Assembly: GCF_000242895.2 (NCBI RefSeq)
Contig: NC_021171.1
Location: 2,824,001-2,888,000 of the forward strand
Reading direction: 5' to 3'
From: Bacillus sp. 1NLA3E
Lineage (GTDB): Bacteria > Bacillota > Bacilli > Bacillales > Cytobacillaceae
DNA length: 64,000 nucleotides
Positions 1-7,635 of the stretch are shown one piece after another. Below the pieces are notes generated by a model, which was not told the DNA's origin, did no database searches, and worked only from the letters and a program-made list of their open reading frames with translations. Made by a program: the position numbers and the translations under genes. Each line of letters starts with the position of its first letter. Positions within the stretch are counted from its first letter, which is position 1.

Positions 1-214
1 ATATTTCAAAATCAGTAAGAGTCATTTCCCTTACACTAAGTCCCCCTTTACCAACAGAATCCTTTTTATACCAAACATTCCCCGAACTCCCAAATTCAAA
101 AAAATCGTCTGCAAGTAACTTGTCTAGTTCTGCTGGCGTTGTACGAGTTTCAGGTTCTAATAACTTTTGCTCTAGTTCACGCAAATGCTTTTTTAACACA
201 GATTGGTTTTCCAT
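1..214 (-). CDS. DUF4440/SnoaL-like protein, C-terminus outside the window
   Basis: Only the first 71 codons are visible; the gene runs off the left edge. The start is the ATG at 214, preceded by a GAGGG ribosome binding site. The N-terminus is a charged helix (LKKHLRELEQKLLEPETRT) followed by a segment ending LLADDFFEFGSSGNVW, which is the typical opening of DUF4440/nuclear transport factor 2-like proteins of Bacillaceae. These are small cone-shaped ligand-binding or enzymatic folds of mostly unknown role. No function can be assigned from the fragment. Confidence 0.7.
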   Translation of the reverse strand, partial: MENQSVLKKHLRELEQKLLEPETRTTPAELDKLLADDFFEFGSSGNVWYKKDSVGKGGLSVREMTLTDFEI

Positions 215-318
215 TTTATCCCTCTATATATTCATTATTGTACTAAATTTTTTCTTGTTCAACTTCCCTTTAACTGAAAAAAGGCCACGAAAATGGACTG
301 CTGAAGTAGCCCACCGTT

Positions 319-350
319 GTTCAATTCTTGCGCCCGATTGCGGAAAATCG
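319..350. repeat. short dispersed repeat, degenerate copy
   Basis: Contains TTCAATT, GCGCCCGATTG and GGAAAATCG in order. The same order of motifs (TTCAAYTA, GCRCCC, TWGTTGAAT) recurs near 2650, 2805, 5445 and 6640. It is imperfectly palindromic and lies in the otherwise empty stretch 215-437. Confidence 0.4.
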
Positions 351-437
351 TTTTTAACGGAAAGTCCTTATAACTTAAACAAAAAAGAGATCCTTCATGA
401 TTGAAGAATCTATATCCGTTGGCTTAGCAAAATATTT

Positions 438-932
438 TTATAAAAGTTTAGACATATAGTATTCATCAACAAATTCACCATCAATATAAAGTGATTCTCT
501 TTTTGTTCCTTCAATATCAAATCCCATTTTTTTATATAAACGCAGTCCAGCTTCATTACGAATTACAACGGATAATTCTAATCTATATACATTGTGTTTC
601 CATGCCCAATCTTCTAAGTGTTTAAATAGTTTAGTCCCTACCCCAAGCCCTCTAAACTCACTTAAAATACCAATAACAAGATATTCGGAATGTCTGTTTC
701 TTTTTGCATTGCCGCCCATAGCAATTAGATATCCTATTAGTACATCATTTTCTTCGGCTACAAAAATAGTTGAATTACTTTCTTTTTTCATAACTTCTAT
801 TCTTTTTAATTGTTGTTCAAGACTAATGTTTCTTTCACCTGGTTCAAAAAGCATATATTGGGACTTATTTTCAACTTTTATAATTAAATTTACCATTCTT
901 TCAGCATCATCAGGTTTTATCTCCCTAATCAC
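438..932 (-). CDS. GNAT family N-acetyltransferase
   Basis: A 164-residue single-domain GNAT fold. The acetyl-CoA pyrophosphate-binding motif A is visible as LSEFRGLGVGTKLF around residues 90-103 (R-G-L-G-V-G), preceded by the beta-4 strand EYLVIGI. Motif B (YRLELSVVIRNEAGLRLYKKMGF) follows, with the N-E-x-x-x-x-L-Y-x-K-x-G-F pattern that contacts CoA. The substrate cannot be read from the sequence. It could modify a small amine, an antibiotic or a protein N-terminus. It stands alone, with the next minus-strand gene 58 bp upstream and no shared regulatory site seen. Confidence 0.85.
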   Translation of the reverse strand: MIREIKPDDAERMVNLIIKVENKSQYMLFEPGERNISLEQQLKRIEVMKKESNSTIFVAEENDVLIGYLIAMGGNAKRNRHSEYLVIGILSEFRGLGVGTKLFKHLEDWAWKHNVYRLELSVVIRNEAGLRLYKKMGFDIEGTKRESLYIDGEFVDEYYMSKLL

Positions 933-990
933 ATTGCCCCCCCAATATATCCAATATTACAATATCCTATTGAACAACCCTTCCTTTCAA

Positions 991-1593
991 CTAAAGTGCC
1001 TGATTCTTCACCTCTATAATATCACTTGCCTTTTTTAACAACCTTCCTACATAAGCATTAAGCTTTTGTTGTACAAGCCCATTTTCTATTAAGTCTCCAT
1101 TTATAGGTTTCATATCATAATCCCTAGAAGAAAACAGGACTGACTCTGGGGAAAAATTAAGCCCCGCAAAAGTATATAATGCTTCGTGAGTTGACATATC
1201 CGCACCTGATGTAATGTTTCCTATAAATATAAAATTTAATTTCCTCAGATATTCTTTTTCATAGTCAAATTCCTTGCTAATAAGTGCTTGTGATCTTTCC
1301 GAAAGCATAAAGTACGTTGAAGGAAGATGTCCGCAGTATGTTGGAAGAGAGAATAGAAGTAAATCCGCTTCAAAGCATTTTGTTAATAATCTTGGGATGT
1401 CATCTTGAATTGGACAGACTAAACCTTTACAACACTCTATATTACAATTCCCGCAAGGATTAATATTTAAATCATGGATATTAATTGTTTCTATCTCATA
1501 GGAATTACCTTTAAATTTCTTCATACAGTAATCTAGCATCCTAAATGAATTTCCATCATTCCTTGCACTAAATACTAAACCGAGTATTTTCAT
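991..1593 (-). CDS. flavodoxin-fold NAD(P)H-dependent FMN oxidoreductase
   Basis: A 200-residue protein beginning MKILGLVFSARNDGNS, where the S-A-R-x-x-G-N-S loop is the FMN phosphate-binding loop of the NADPH-dependent FMN reductase/iron-sulfur flavoprotein superfamily. A cysteine cluster (CGNCNIECCKGLVCPIQDD, about residues 48-66) resembles the compact Cys motif of iron-sulfur flavoproteins, so a [4Fe-4S] centre is possible. The segment PTYCGHLPSTYFMLSERSQA matches the flavin-contacting P-x-Y loop. It probably transfers electrons from NAD(P)H or ferredoxin to an unknown acceptor. It is monocistronic as far as can be seen. Confidence 0.8.
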   Translation of the reverse strand: MKILGLVFSARNDGNSFRMLDYCMKKFKGNSYEIETINIHDLNINPCGNCNIECCKGLVCPIQDDIPRLLTKCFEADLLLFSLPTYCGHLPSTYFMLSERSQALISKEFDYEKEYLRKLNFIFIGNITSGADMSTHEALYTFAGLNFSPESVLFSSRDYDMKPINGDLIENGLVQQKLNAYVGRLLKKASDIIEVKNQAL

Positions 1594-1697
1594 TCATCCT
1601 CCAAAACATATGAAATTTGTCATTAATTTAATCTTACTTGACCTTATGACTAAAAGGATTTACAATTTCTTGGACTTTCTGCCCTATAGTCCCAATA

Positions 1698-2516
1698 TTA
1701 ATTACAATAAGAAAGAGTACTAGACAAGGTAAAATTGACAATGTAAAGTTCCGCAGTTATTCCATACCCCAAGCCTTCATACACCCGGACAGCGGGCAGA
1801 TTATCTGCCAATACACCCAGATAGACATCTGGTGAAAGTTTTTTACCGAGGTGTGTCAATTCACTTGTTAAGTGCTTAGCTAATCCTCTTCCTCTGTAAT
1901 CTAACCTGGTCACGATGTTCCCAAGTTCTACAAGCTTAGAGTCATAAAAATGGTAGCCGCCCACAGCTATGAAATCTTTCCCTTCCTTAATTCCAAGAAA
2001 AGGACAATTCTCTAACTCACTCTTAGTAAAAAACCTCATTTCACCTCTATGTAAAAAATCAATCACCTCGGAATATTCATTTTCACTAATTTTTTCTACA
2101 ATGTGTGATTCAAGGAGTTTCGATTCATCCTGATGCTTCATTGTTAAAAATCGTTGAGGGCTTCCTGTGATAAGTCCAAAGGATTGAAAAAGTTCAAGAT
2201 CCTGTTTACTGAGTATCGTGCCACAAACAACATTTTCATCGAGTTTGAGAGTTTCTCTTGTGAACGCAACGAGATCTGGAAAAAAGATGTTACTTTCTTC
2301 AAGTCGGAAAAAGGAAAACGCAGGGAAGGAAAGTTCGCTAAAATAAGCTAATATGGCAGTAAGACTTTCTTCAGCGAATTGGCAAATAAATAGAGCTCTT
2401 TCCCTTCGTTGAACTAAATAACTATAAAAAAGCAACTTCTGATCTGGACTAATGCGGGGCAATAGTTCGAGGATTGTATCGTGAGTAAGTAATCGATGTG
2501 AGATCATTTTGGTCAC
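1698..2516 (-). CDS. two-part GNAT acetyltransferase
   Basis: A 272-residue protein with a divergent N-terminal half (about 1-130) and a C-terminal GNAT domain. The C-terminal motif A is NIVTRLDYRGRGLAKHL (R-G-R-G-L-A), followed by VYLGVLADNLPAVRVYEGLGY, a clear motif B with N-x-P-A-x-x-x-Y-E-x-L-G-Y. This arrangement is that of the FR47-like group, in which two GNAT-like halves are joined and only the second binds acetyl-CoA. The start ATG lies after AAGAGGTGACCAAA, a reasonable ribosome binding site. The substrate is unknown. Confidence 0.8.
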   Translation of the reverse strand: MTKMISHRLLTHDTILELLPRISPDQKLLFYSYLVQRRERALFICQFAEESLTAILAYFSELSFPAFSFFRLEESNIFFPDLVAFTRETLKLDENVVCGTILSKQDLELFQSFGLITGSPQRFLTMKHQDESKLLESHIVEKISENEYSEVIDFLHRGEMRFFTKSELENCPFLGIKEGKDFIAVGGYHFYDSKLVELGNIVTRLDYRGRGLAKHLTSELTHLGKKLSPDVYLGVLADNLPAVRVYEGLGYGITAELYIVNFTLSSTLSYCN

Positions 2517-2647
2517 CTCTTAATCAATATATTTCCATTTTAAAGGAATTGATAGGTTTAACTTATCAATATTTCAAACGATTTGTTAAACTTCTTATTC
2601 AACTATCTGCCCAAAAAAGGAAAAAGTGCTTAATCCTTGCTACAGGA

Positions 2648-2720
2648 AAGCGCCCTTTAATTGAATAACTTAGATTCTAGTTCAACTAACGCCCCTGTTA
2701 CTTTAAGTGTAGAATTTCAC
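2648..2720. repeat. dispersed repeat, left copy flanking the RiPP cassette
   Basis: Shows GCGCCCTTTAATTGAATAA, then AGTTCAACTAACGCCCCT, then GTGTAGAATTTCACAA. The same three blocks in the same order occur at 5451-5550, on the other side of the radical SAM/peptide cassette. Spacing between blocks differs, so the two copies have diverged. Confidence 0.45.
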
Positions 2721-2800
2721 AATTTCTTCTAGACTTTTACCTTGATATCAAGGAGTTGTTCCCAATCTGTCCCCTAACAAAAATATGCGCATCTCTTGCT

Positions 2801-2830
2801 TCAGATTTGCACCCGATAGTTGAATAAGGA
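2801..2830. repeat. short dispersed repeat copy
   Basis: GCACCCGATAGTTGAATAAGG is the best-preserved right half of the short repeat. It sits directly at the 3' end of the gene remnant that follows. Confidence 0.4.
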
Positions 2831-2838
2831 AGTCTTAC

Positions 2839-3006
2839 TTATGCTTTTTTACTAAAACGATAAATCCAGCCGTCTTCCGTATATAGTTCACCTGCTAAAC
2901 CGTCGTAACCTCCTTTTGAAATTTTAATTTCATATTTATTAATATTTGTGAAGTAATTGTAAATTTTTACCTTTTTATGAATAACAAAATTATTAATTGA
3001 CCAAAA
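2839..3006 (-). pseudogene. C-terminal remnant of an unidentified protein
   Basis: On the minus strand an open frame of 55 codons ends in GGYDGLAGELYTEDGWIYRF and then SKKA-stop. The composition is protein-like and contains a stretch resembling a GGAGG ribosome binding site only by virtue of KGGYD codons. The frame has no ATG, GTG or TTG and is closed upstream by a TAA at 3007-3009, so it cannot be translated as it stands. I read it as the tail of a lost gene. The parent family is not recognised. Confidence 0.45.
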
Positions 3007-3056
3007 TTAGTACTGCGAGTTTACGACCAAATACTTACAAGGACGGTTAATAAATA

Positions 3057-4997
3057 ATGAAAATAGCTTTAATAAATATGCCATTTGGTTCTTTATATAA
3101 ACCATCTATTGGCATCTCCCTTTTACAAGCATCATTACAAAAAAATGGCTTTGTCTGTGACACCTACTATCTGAATTTGTTGTTTGGTTCCATGGTAACA
3201 ACAGATATATATAACTATTTTGTTGAACAAAAAGTTGCACCTGAAGAGGCTTTTTCTGGGGACTGGATTTTTTCTCAGTCTTTATATGGAAAGGACAATT
3301 TTACTGATTATAAAAAATATATCGGTCAGTTCAATTTCTTTAGATCGGACACCAAGCGTCAAGAGTTTTATGAACGTTTGTTGACTATACGTGATTACGT
3401 AGAACCATTCATGGAGCGAGCGCTTGTAGAGCATCAATGGGAGCAATATGACATTATTGGATTTACCTCTGTATTCGAGCAAAATGTCGCTTCATTAAGT
3501 ATGGCTAAAAGATTGAAAGAGAACTGGTCAAATAAATTTATTATTTTCGGTGGAGCTAATTGTGAGGGGGAAATGGGAAAAGCACTCTTGGAGTCTTTTC
3601 CTTTCCTCGATGCTGTTTGCTCTGGTGAAGGTGACCTATCATTTAAGCACTTTGTTGAGCAGATGGAAGAGTATAAAGATCCTCGTCTATGCCGTTCAGA
3701 GGGGATTATACTGCAATCAAAATACACGGATGAACCCCTGATAACTCGTTCGGAAAATTCTCCTCCAGTTCATGATATGGATAGATTACCTTATCCAAAT
3801 TATGACGATTACTTTACACAGTTTGAAAAATATGGATTTTATGGAACGGAACCATCTCCACGACTTCTGTTTGAATCATCAAGAGGTTGCTGGTGGGGGG
3901 CCAAGTCACACTGTCGTTTTTGCGGATTAAACGGAGAAAATTTGAATTATCGGAGTAAATCAGCTGATCGGGCTATAGAAGAACTTCTTTTTTTGCGAGA
4001 TCGTTATCAAAAGTATACAAACCAAGTCTCTGCAGTCGATAACATCATAGACATGAAATATTTTCGTGATTTTCTACCCAAACTTCGAGATATGCAATTG
4101 GACTTAGACATGTTCTATGAGACTAAGGCCAATTTGAGGAAGGATCAAGTTCAGTTATTTCGAGATGCAGGTTTTCATCATATTCAACCCGGTATTGAGA
4201 GCTTGGTTACTTCCGTTCTCAAGTTAATGGGTAAAGGTATCAGCATGATGCAAAACGTTCAACTACTTAAATGGGCTAAAGAATTTGGAGTGTATCCATA
4301 TTGGAATTTCTTATATGGTTTCCCTAGTGAAAATAAGGAGGAATATCAAAAAGTGGTTGATGTCATTCAAGCGCTCACTCACTTGGATCCACCAGGAAAT
4401 TGTTCTCCAATTCGTTTAGATCGATTTAGTCCATACTTTAATAATGCATCGGAGTTTGGAATTGTTAATATCAGGCCAATGTTTGCCTATCATCTTGTTT
4501 ATCAGGAACAATCTCGAGAAACGCTTATGAAACTCGCTTACCACTTTGAATTTGATTATGCATCTTCACAAAATCCTGCTTCCTATACACAGGCGTTGAT
4601 TCAAGAGATTGATGCTTGGCAAAAACAAAATAACCAAAGCGAGTTTTTCTCTGTTGATCTCGGTGAGCATCTTGTTTTGGTAGATTTTAGACCAATTCGT
4701 ATTGAAAACCATATGTTTGTGCTAACGGGGTTAGAAAAAGATCTTTTCCAACTTTGTGATAACATACATTCGTATAAAACTATTTTAGAGCATTTGGAAA
4801 GAAATCAAGTTCCCCATACAAAGAAAGAAGTAAAAGATATACTGAATCAATTTGTTAAACAGAAGTTGATGTTGACCGAATCGGAAACATATTTGAGTGT
4901 GGCCATTCCTCTAGGTAACTATACCCCTAAAAAACAGGGGTTAGAGCGATTAATGGAAATTTCAGATGATTTAGATAGTAAAGATCTCGTAGGTTAG
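3057..4997 (+). CDS. RiPP maturation radical SAM enzyme (cobalamin-type C-methyltransferase family)
   Basis: A 646-residue protein with three parts. Residues about 1-220 form a Rossmann-like cobalamin-binding region (DIIGFTSVFEQN, then FIIFGGANCEG). Next comes the radical SAM core with an unusual cysteine motif, C278-WWGAKSH-C286-RF-C289-GLNG, i.e. CX7CX2C. This spacing and the SRGCWWG...CRFCGLNG context are typical of the 'ribosomal peptide maturation radical SAM protein 1' family, whose members methylate unactivated carbons of peptides. The last ~130 residues form a wHTH-like tail (HTKKEVKDILNQFVKQKLM) that could bind a leader peptide. An ATG start at 3057 has a modest AAGGACGG site. A 56-codon peptide gene starts 17 bp after the stop. 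The substrate assignment is inference. Confidence 0.85.
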   Translation: MKIALINMPFGSLYKPSIGISLLQASLQKNGFVCDTYYLNLLFGSMVTTDIYNYFVEQKVAPEEAFSGDWIFSQSLYGKDNFTDYKKYIGQFNFFRSDTKRQEFYERLLTIRDYVEPFMERALVEHQWEQYDIIGFTSVFEQNVASLSMAKRLKENWSNKFIIFGGANCEGEMGKALLESFPFLDAVCSGEGDLSFKHFVEQMEEYKDPRLCRSEGIILQSKYTDEPLITRSENSPPVHDMDRLPYPNYDDYFTQFEKYGFYGTEPSPRLLFESSRGCWWGAKSHCRFCGLNGENLNYRSKSADRAIEELLFLRDRYQKYTNQVSAVDNIIDMKYFRDFLPKLRDMQLDLDMFYETKANLRKDQVQLFRDAGFHHIQPGIESLVTSVLKLMGKGISMMQNVQLLKWAKEFGVYPYWNFLYGFPSENKEEYQKVVDVIQALTHLDPPGNCSPIRLDRFSPYFNNASEFGIVNIRPMFAYHLVYQEQSRETLMKLAYHFEFDYASSQNPASYTQALIQEIDAWQKQNNQSEFFSVDLGEHLVLVDFRPIRIENHMFVLTGLEKDLFQLCDNIHSYKTILEHLERNQVPHTKKEVKDILNQFVKQKLMLTESETYLSVAIPLGNYTPKKQGLERLMEISDDLDSKDLVG

Positions 4998-5000
4998 TAA

Positions 5001-5009
5001 AGGAGGTGA
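5001..5009 (+). promoter_or_regulatory. strong ribosome binding site of the peptide gene
   Basis: AGGAGGTGA lies 5 bp before the ATG at 5015 and starts 3 bp after the radical SAM stop codon. It is much stronger than the enzyme's own site, as expected for a precursor peptide that must be made in excess over its modifying enzyme. Confidence 0.8.
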
Positions 5010-5014
5010 AAAAA

Positions 5015-5185
5015 ATGGAGGAAAAAGAATTTAAATTGACTCCAAAAGCTTTCGCAATTACACCAGGCGGAGAAGTAGTAATTGATAATAAGCAATTAGT
5101 GGAAGCATTAAAGAATGCAGCAGATTCCACCATCCCCGATGTAGCTAGAGGTGAGGTTACTGTTTCTGTTACAGTTAAAATTTAA
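5015..5185 (+). CDS. putative RiPP precursor peptide, 56 residues
   Basis: The peptide starts MEEKEFKLTPKAFAITPGGE, has an amphipathic middle (NKQLVEALKNAADS) and ends in GEVTVSVTVKI. It has no Cys, so it cannot be a sactipeptide, lanthipeptide or ranthipeptide precursor. The valine-alternating tail offers beta-branched residues of the sort that cobalamin-dependent radical SAM enzymes C-methylate in polytheonamide-like and bottromycin-like pathways. There is no double-glycine leader cleavage site, protease or transporter next to it. Position, size and strong ribosome binding site support a precursor. It could instead be a small structural partner of the enzyme. Confidence 0.65.
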   Translation: MEEKEFKLTPKAFAITPGGEVVIDNKQLVEALKNAADSTIPDVARGEVTVSVTVKI

Positions 5186-5268
5186 CTCAGAACTATATGT
5201 ACTATGAAGAGTATGGATTATTTTGCTATTATGGGTAGACCTGAATTTTGGCAAAAACAATGCATTAA

Positions 5269-5310
5269 AAGTCGATTTTTCCTAAGCTAAGGAGGAATCG
5301 GCTTGTTTTT
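5269..5310 (+). terminator. terminator of the RiPP cassette
   Basis: A 15-bp stem (AAGTCGATTTTTCCT pairing with AGGAGGAATCGGCTT, with G-U pairs) is followed by GTTTTTGTTT. It closes the two-gene cassette about 85 bp after the peptide stop codon. Confidence 0.75.
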
Positions 5311-5439
5311 GTTTATTGTGCTAAAGGGGTGAGATGTTGTATATCAATGATTTCACCATTTATTACAACAAAGAACTCATTCCTTCTTAACATAAAAATC
5401 CGATCTCCAAAGTTAAGGAATCGACTTTTCTTATTTATT

Positions 5440-5550
5440 CATCTTTAACTAAAGCACCCTTTAATGGAATAAGGAAATATGTGTTTAGTCTTAAAATCGA
5501 TTAGCTTGTTGAACTATTACCCCTTTAGTGTAAGTACAATCCTTCACAAA
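5440..5550. repeat. dispersed repeat, right copy flanking the RiPP cassette
   Basis: TTTAACTAAAGCACCCTTTA, TTGTTGAACTATTACCCCTT and AATCCTTCACAA are the counterparts of the blocks at 2648-2720, in the same order. The intervening spacers are longer here. The pair brackets the remnant, enzyme and peptide genes. Confidence 0.45.
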
Positions 5551-5596
5551 CTGGTTTCTTACTTTGAAGAAACGCCTTTGTGGCATAAAACAATAT

Positions 5597-6400
5597 TTAA
5601 TCGAACGTTTGACATTGATTTTGACTCCCCTTATCCGAAATGTGTTTCTTAATCTTTTCATTTGTCACTTGTAACCCTTCTAGGTTAGAATCCCTTACAG
5701 AAAAAGTAAGTCTATCAAAATCTCCATCGTGGTGTCCTGAATAGTTTAAAGCACTGGCAAAAATGAGATGTCTCCTGGTGTCCCCATCAATGGGTTCAAT
5801 TTTGATTTTTGGACACATAAAAAAATCAGAATAAGAAGGACCCAAGGTATATAAATAACGTGTAAACAATGCTTCTTCAAGCAATTCCTCTTTAGTAGGT
5901 CCGTTCAATTCTTTTCTCCACCCTACTATGAGCCAATCAAATAGTGATTGGGACTTTATTTGCACTTTATGGCTATTTTTCGAAATGATTAATTCCCCAT
6001 CTTTAGCTGCACAGGTTTTACGTTTGTTTTCAAATACACACTTATAAGCAGGTTCAATGGTAATCACTTCATCATTTGCCGTTTTTAATGTCAATTTATT
6101 GGACGGTTTCTGTAAAGATACCTCAGAAGTTCCATTTACTCGACTAGAGTTATTAAGCCAATACACAACTTTTCTGAGCACACGTTCTTGATAACCATCG
6201 TTAATACTGAATACTCGATGGAATCCAGAATCATTTTCTAATTTAATGTTTTGAACCTCATAATGCTTTAAGGAGTGCGTCATTAATTGTTCCAAAAAAG
6301 GAACCCGTTGATTAGTATTATTCTTTGCTAAAGCCATTTGACTGTCTGAATTAATTAAAAATCCTATGAGAAGTAGAGTGCCAATATTAAATTTCTTCAT
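5597..6400 (-). CDS. secreted protein of unknown function
   Basis: A 267-residue protein with a Sec signal peptide (MKKFNIGTLLLIGFLINSDS, cleavage probably after MALA, around residue 25). The mature part has four or so Cys residues (YKCVFENKRKTC and FFMCPK, plus a C-terminal NQCQTFD), so disulfides are possible outside the cell. A central segment TKEELLEEALFTRYLYTLGPSYSDF and a later HHDGDFDRLTFSV are the most ordered parts. I do not recognise the family. The gene is isolated between repeat-containing spacers, which fits a laterally acquired or lineage-specific gene. Confidence 0.7.
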   Translation of the reverse strand: MKKFNIGTLLLIGFLINSDSQMALAKNNTNQRVPFLEQLMTHSLKHYEVQNIKLENDSGFHRVFSINDGYQERVLRKVVYWLNNSSRVNGTSEVSLQKPSNKLTLKTANDEVITIEPAYKCVFENKRKTCAAKDGELIISKNSHKVQIKSQSLFDWLIVGWRKELNGPTKEELLEEALFTRYLYTLGPSYSDFFMCPKIKIEPIDGDTRRHLIFASALNYSGHHDGDFDRLTFSVRDSNLEGLQVTNEKIKKHISDKGSQNQCQTFD

Positions 6401-7009
6401 ATCGTGATTTTCCTACCTCTGCTAAATTCAAAAAAGTCACTTCTTACACTACCTACTATAACATCGTAATAATTGCTTGTTCCCAAAGTCTCCAAATTGG
6501 CAGCCTCCTTGCTTTTCATAAGCTCTATTTTTAGTCTTGGGAATTATTTTACGATTATTCATCTTTAACTAATCTGACCATTACTAACTGAAAATCATTA
6601 ACTCTTCACTTATTACGATTTTCTTCAAATATGTTATTCAATTAAATGGCCCGATTGTGGAAGATCACTGAATAATCATTGTCATCTCATTGTAGGAGGT
6701 TATTTTTCATCCGAGATACATGTTCAATTAGGCCGATATAAGTATTCATTTCTTTCGAGATGGTGGTTTAATCTAAACGAAATATTCAATCTGGTGAAAA
6801 GCCTGTCATTCATCGGTAAATATTATGTCATAATGGTACATTTCGGTGAACGTAATTAAAGAACAAACGTCGCCTACCGCTAGTTTTTAGGTTTGAAATT
6901 CAAGTACCAGTTCCATATCACTCTACGATAAGTTGGAATCGTCAACACTGTTTTAAGGATACAATTATTTTTCAGGAGCTTTTTGATTAGATTGTTCTAC
7001 TAGTGATAA
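6401..7009. other. gene-free stretch with repeat fragments
   Basis: No credible coding frame with a ribosome binding site is seen on either strand. It contains another degenerate dispersed-repeat copy at 6636-6666 and leads directly into an IS1182-type transposase fragment, so part of it is probably decayed insertion-sequence DNA. Confidence 0.5.
6636..6666. repeat. short dispersed repeat, degenerate copy
   Basis: TTATTCAATTAAATGGCCCGATTGTGGAA, written in parts, matches the order TTCAAYTA, CCCGATTG, GGAA found at 319-350. Divergence is high. Confidence 0.35.
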
Positions 7010-7333
7010 ATCATAAGATGGTTCGGATGTGATTTATTTACAGATTCTACACACTTAAAGGCAACCGCAAATAAACACAAGAATACTAAACAAGAAGTTG
7101 AAGTGAATACTTGGGAATATTTTGATGACTTAAACAAGGCAATAGAAGCGGAAAGAATCAAACACGAAAAAAAGCCATTAAAAGGAAAGGAAAAAGTGAA
7201 ACAGTCTAAGGAAATTCAAGTAAGTAAATGCTTTATAAATTTCGAAAAGAAAAATAGAGCGAAGCATCGCAGAATCAAAAGAGCCGCAAGGGCTTCGCTA
7301 CTGCAGGTTACGGGGATTGAAGAATATAAGTGA
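7010..7333 (+). pseudogene. IS1182-family transposase fragment
   Basis: Reading the frame upstream of the GTG at 7103 gives FTDSTHLKATANKHKNTK, then EYFDDLNKAIEAERIKHEKK and KEKVKQSKEIQVSK. FxDSTHxKAxANKxK and the following lysine-rich block are hallmarks of IS1182-family DDE transposases, located at the second catalytic Asp. The N-terminal half is absent, an apparent frameshift lies near 7030, and after QVSK the reading becomes unrelated (ends GIEEYK at 7333). The part from 7103 alone would pass as a 76-residue hypothetical protein but has no ribosome binding site. No IS ends were identified. Confidence 0.65.
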
Positions 7334-7361
7334 TGCAATTCTTATGGTTGATTTACCCCTA

Positions 7362-7486
7362 GTTGATTGGAGCGGAAGGTGCGAAGACTCCTGCGGGAGC
7401 AGCGGGACAGGTGAGACCCCGCTTTAGCGACGAGGAGGCTCACCGCCCGCCCCGCGGAAAGCAGAGCACCTGGAGCGGAGATCAAC
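7362..7486 (+). repeat. GC-rich palindromic repeat, copy 1 (core only)
   Basis: Runs from GTTGATTGGAGCGGAAGG to GGAGCGGAGATCAAC. It contains the nested hairpins GACTCCTGCGGGAGC, GGTGAG...CTCACC and CGAGGAGG that are shared by all copies in this window. It is much richer in G+C than the surroundings. The MITE-type GGCTSTGTTAAA ends are absent. Its right flank (ATAGACAATCT) is shared with copy 2. Confidence 0.9.
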
Positions 7487-7546
7487 AAGTCCGTTAGCAT
7501 AGACAATCTTTATCATCGGTATTTAATATTCTGACAGTATGAAAAA

Positions 7547-7574
7547 TTGCCGAGAAAATAACCTTTCTCGACAA
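7547..7574. terminator. strong hairpin
   Basis: TTGCCGAGAAA pairs with TTTCTCGACAA around a six-base loop. It has no clear T-run on either side. It lies downstream of the minus-strand SASP-like gene, behind a second hairpin. Confidence 0.45.
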
Positions 7575-7577
7575 TCT

Positions 7578-7606
7578 AAGGAAGATGATTTTAAATCATC
7601 ATCCTT
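7578..7606 (-). terminator. hairpin downstream of the SASP-like gene
   Basis: AAGGAAGATGATTT pairs with AAATCATCATCCTT (13 of 14 positions). It lies 30 bp after the stop codon of the minus-strand small gene and probably protects or terminates its transcript, although the T-tail is weak. Confidence 0.55.
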
Positions 7607-7635
7607 TCTGTTAAATTGATCAAACTCTATTGTGA

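Larger units (their letters stand above)
2517..2838. other. gene-free stretch with small palindromes and dispersed repeats
   Basis: No coding frame with a ribosome binding site is seen. It holds a hairpin TTGATA...TTATCAA near 2549, a perfect 14-bp palindrome CCTTGATATCAAGG near 2741, and degenerate copies of the short dispersed repeat near 2650-2720 and 2805-2830. The stretch lies left of the RiPP cassette and looks like decayed intergenic DNA. Confidence 0.5.

Noticed and set aside
120-404. 94-residue plus-strand frame
   Set aside because: It lies opposite the start of the DUF4440 gene, has no ribosome binding site, and its composition is not protein-like.
5204-5290. 28-residue frame after the RiPP precursor, a possible second peptide
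   Set aside because: No ribosome binding site, and it runs into the terminator stem.
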